DNA from: an uncultured Pseudomonadota bacterium
Lineage (GTDB): Bacteria > Pseudomonadota > Gammaproteobacteria > Methylococcales > Methylomonadaceae
DNA length: 37,183 bases
Direction of reading: 5' to 3'
Assembly: GCA_903834465.1 (NCBI GenBank)
Contig: CAILJB010000134.1
Coordinates: 1-37,183 of the forward strand
Shown here: positions 35,695-37,183 of the stretch, one piece after another
Layout: every line of letters starts with the position of its first letter
Numbering within the stretch: position 1 is the stretch's first letter
Position numbers and translations under genes: made by a program
The notes under the pieces: model-generated
Told to the model about the DNA's origin: nothing
The model's input: only the letters and a program-made list of their open reading frames with translations
Database searches by the model: none

Positions 35695-37044
35695 ATTTTC
35701 TGCCGAATAGGCAGCTTAGAAAAAAGAAACGGCAGTATTTTTAGTTCTTCAACAGTTCTCTGCCGAATAGGCAGCTTAGAAAACCATCGATAGTAAGTAA
35801 ATCATTACCTACACGTTTTCTGCCGAATAGGCAGCTTAGAAAGAACCGCCTAAAATGGACATATCACCATCACCAGTTTTCTGCCGAATAGGCAGCTTAG
35901 AAAGTGTTGATGCAAAAGAAGTTGAATTTTTAAAGGTTTTCTGCCGAATAGGCAGCTTAGAAAAATCCGATATAAAGCCGACCCCCGAATTTTTAGTTTT
36001 CTGCCGAATAGGCAGCTTAGAAATTTTGATGTTTTTACAGCTTATGACAAGCAACGTTTTCTGCCGAATAGGCAGCTTAGAAATGATGAAATTCCGTTTT
36101 ATTCGGCTGGCGAATGTTTTCTGCCGAATAGGCAGCTTAGAAAGGATCAGCTAATCAAAATTCTTATGTTGACATGTTTTCTGCCGAATAGGCAGCTTAG
36201 AAACGTTCTAATGCTTGCAACACTTGTTGTTTATGTTTTCTGCCGAATAGGCAGCTTAGAAATGGTGGCGGAGGTGCGGACACGATAGATGGTGGTTTTC
36301 TGCCGAATAGGCAGCTTAGAAATACAGTTGATGCAGCAGGCGATATTACTTGTCGTTTTCTGCCGAATAGGCAGCTTAGAAATGTAATGCCTTAGCCAAC
36401 CACATTACGTCTTCGTTTTCTGCCGAATAGGCAGCTTAGAAAATAACCAATTTGCCAAAGCGTTTCATTTTGCGGTTTTCTGCCGAATAGGCAGCTTAGA
36501 AATTTCAAAAAAACAAAGGCGTGGTGTACGAGTGGTTTTCTGCCGAATAGGCAGCTTAGAAAAAACTGCGACAAAAAAATGGTAAAGCGTAACGGTTTTC
36601 TGCCGAATAGGCAGCTTAGAAAAAACAGAACTGTCGGTCTGGAGATTGGACAAAGTTTTCTGCCGAATAGGCAGCTTAGAAATTATAGCCATGGCAGTTT
36701 TTCAGTTACTCCGGGTTTTCTGCCGAATAGGCAGCTTAGAAATAAAAAAAAGGGCTATAAAAATACAACCCTTTGTTTTCTGCCGAATAGGCAGCTTAGA
36801 AATTTTTAAAGAAAACTTACGAAGGTTCTAGGTCGTTTTCTGCCGAATAGGCAGCTTAGAAAACTTGTAGAGCCACTGGAAGTGCTACCACTTGGTTTTC
36901 TGCCGAATAGGCAGCTTAGAAACATCATCGCCTTCGCCATAAGTGCCTTCGCAGTGTTTTCTGCCGAATAGGCAGCTTAGAAATCGCTTGGTAATCAAGT
37001 GGGGCTTTTTTATGTCGTTTTCTGCCGAATAGGCAGCTTAGAAA
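35695..37044 (+). CRISPR. Type I-F CRISPR array, 23 repeats and 22 spacers
   Basis: The 28-base repeat is GTTTTCTGCCGAATAGGCAG followed by CTTAGAAA, with the stem CTGCC/GGCAG. Spacers are 32 bases except three of 33 (35843, 36923, 36984) and one of 31 (36204). Repeats start at 35695, 35755, 35815, 35876, 35936 and so on to 37017. The first repeat begins with A instead of G, the second reads GTTCTC, and the others I checked are identical. By analogy with Pseudomonas I-F, the plus strand is the crRNA strand, so the 5' end is next to csy4. No leader separates it from csy4. By eye I found no spacer matching elsewhere in the window. Confidence 0.98.
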
Positions 37045-37059
37045 AGTAAAAGAATAGGG

Positions 37060-37088
37060 TTGACACATAGTATCCAATTCTTTAATGG
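37060..37088 (+). promoter_or_regulatory. Candidate rightward promoter after the array
   Basis: A perfect TTGACA at 37060-37065 and TAATGG at 37083-37088 are 17 bases apart, just past the last repeat. It points away from the array, so it would serve a gene beyond the window rather than crRNA production. The -10 is a partial match. Confidence 0.35.
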
Positions 37089-37108
37089 TTTCTAACATTT
37101 GTTAATAA

Positions 37109-37121
37109 TATCAATGCGTTG
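37109..37121 (+). promoter_or_regulatory. Consensus-matching IHF site beyond the array
   Basis: TATCAATGCGTTG matches WATCAANNNNTTR at every fixed position and lies 65 bases after the last repeat. IHF sites are a feature of CRISPR leaders in types I-E and I-F. Here the site is at the end opposite to where a leader is expected from repeat orientation. A chance match in AT-rich DNA is possible. Confidence 0.4.
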
Positions 37122-37127
37122 TTTTTA

Positions 37128-37183
37128 ATGAAAATTCATCGTACAATGCACTTGCTGGCACTGTATCTTATGGCGAGAACCAA
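37128..37183 (+). CDS. Possible start of a gene running off the window
   Basis: An ATG at 37128 opens a frame that stays open for the remaining 18 codons (MKIHRTMHLLALYLMART). No Shine-Dalgarno is visible before it. The candidate promoter at 37060-37088 points at it. The fragment is too short to identify and may not be a gene. Confidence 0.2.
   Translation, partial: MKIHRTMHLLALYLMART

Noticed and set aside
35836-36831. Several open frames of 60-100 codons on both strands within the array, with recurring CRIGSLE, FLPNRQLR or SKLPIRQKT
   Set aside because: These peptides are translations of the CRISPR repeat; the 60-base period keeps frames open by chance and no ribosome-binding sites are present.
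35695-37044. Spacers targeting genes in this window
   Set aside because: No clear match was found by eye; this was not an exhaustive search.

Overview
The window comes from a moderately AT-rich gammaproteobacterium. The evidence is an E. coli-like UvrD, TrhP (YegQ), FxsA and RpoH, the dnaJ-dapB pair, and an intact str/S10/spc/alpha ribosomal order. I cannot name the genus; a Thiotrichales- or Methylococcales-like lineage is a guess.

Region 1 (1-13575) is one continuous ribosomal block. It holds the 3' end of tuf, then rpsJ to rpsQ (S10 set), rplN to rpmJ with secY (spc set), and rpsM-rpsK-rpsD-rpoA-rplQ (alpha set). It ends at a strong terminator shared with the convergent dapB. There is no room for an S10 leader between tuf and rpsJ. 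The only convincing internal promoter lies before rpsM.

Region 2 (13586-26385) is mostly minus-strand chromosomal genes: dnaJ-dapB, a DUF3422 membrane protein, a small DUF2892-type membrane protein, uvrD (plus strand), an XRE regulator with a membrane-anchored methyltransferase, trhP-fxsA, an unknown 186-residue protein, NAD-type isocitrate dehydrogenase, and a three-gene heme d1 fragment (nirF plus two Lrp-like siroheme decarboxylase subunits). rpoH follows on the plus strand.

Region 3 (27453-37044) is a complete type I-F CRISPR-Cas locus: cas1, cas2-3, csy1, csy2, csy3, csy4 (cas6f), and an array of 23 repeats and 22 spacers. The most interesting signal is in the 239-base gap between cas2-3 and csy1. 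Two degenerate copies of the CRISPR repeat lie there in reverse orientation around a 25-base pseudo-spacer. The first 17 bases of that pseudo-spacer match the csy1 promoter region at 16 of 17 positions, directly next to a 5'-CC (the type I-F PAM). A bidirectional terminator follows. Read together, this looks like a crRNA-like guide (CreR type) that would let the Csy complex repress its own operon.

Other points of interest are two in-frame copies of a CCCCCCTTCGAAGGGGGG palindrome inside csy2 and csy4, each encoding PPFEGG, and an array that begins 3 bases after csy4 with no leader. Altered repeats sit at the csy4 end of the array, while a consensus IHF site lies beyond its other end.
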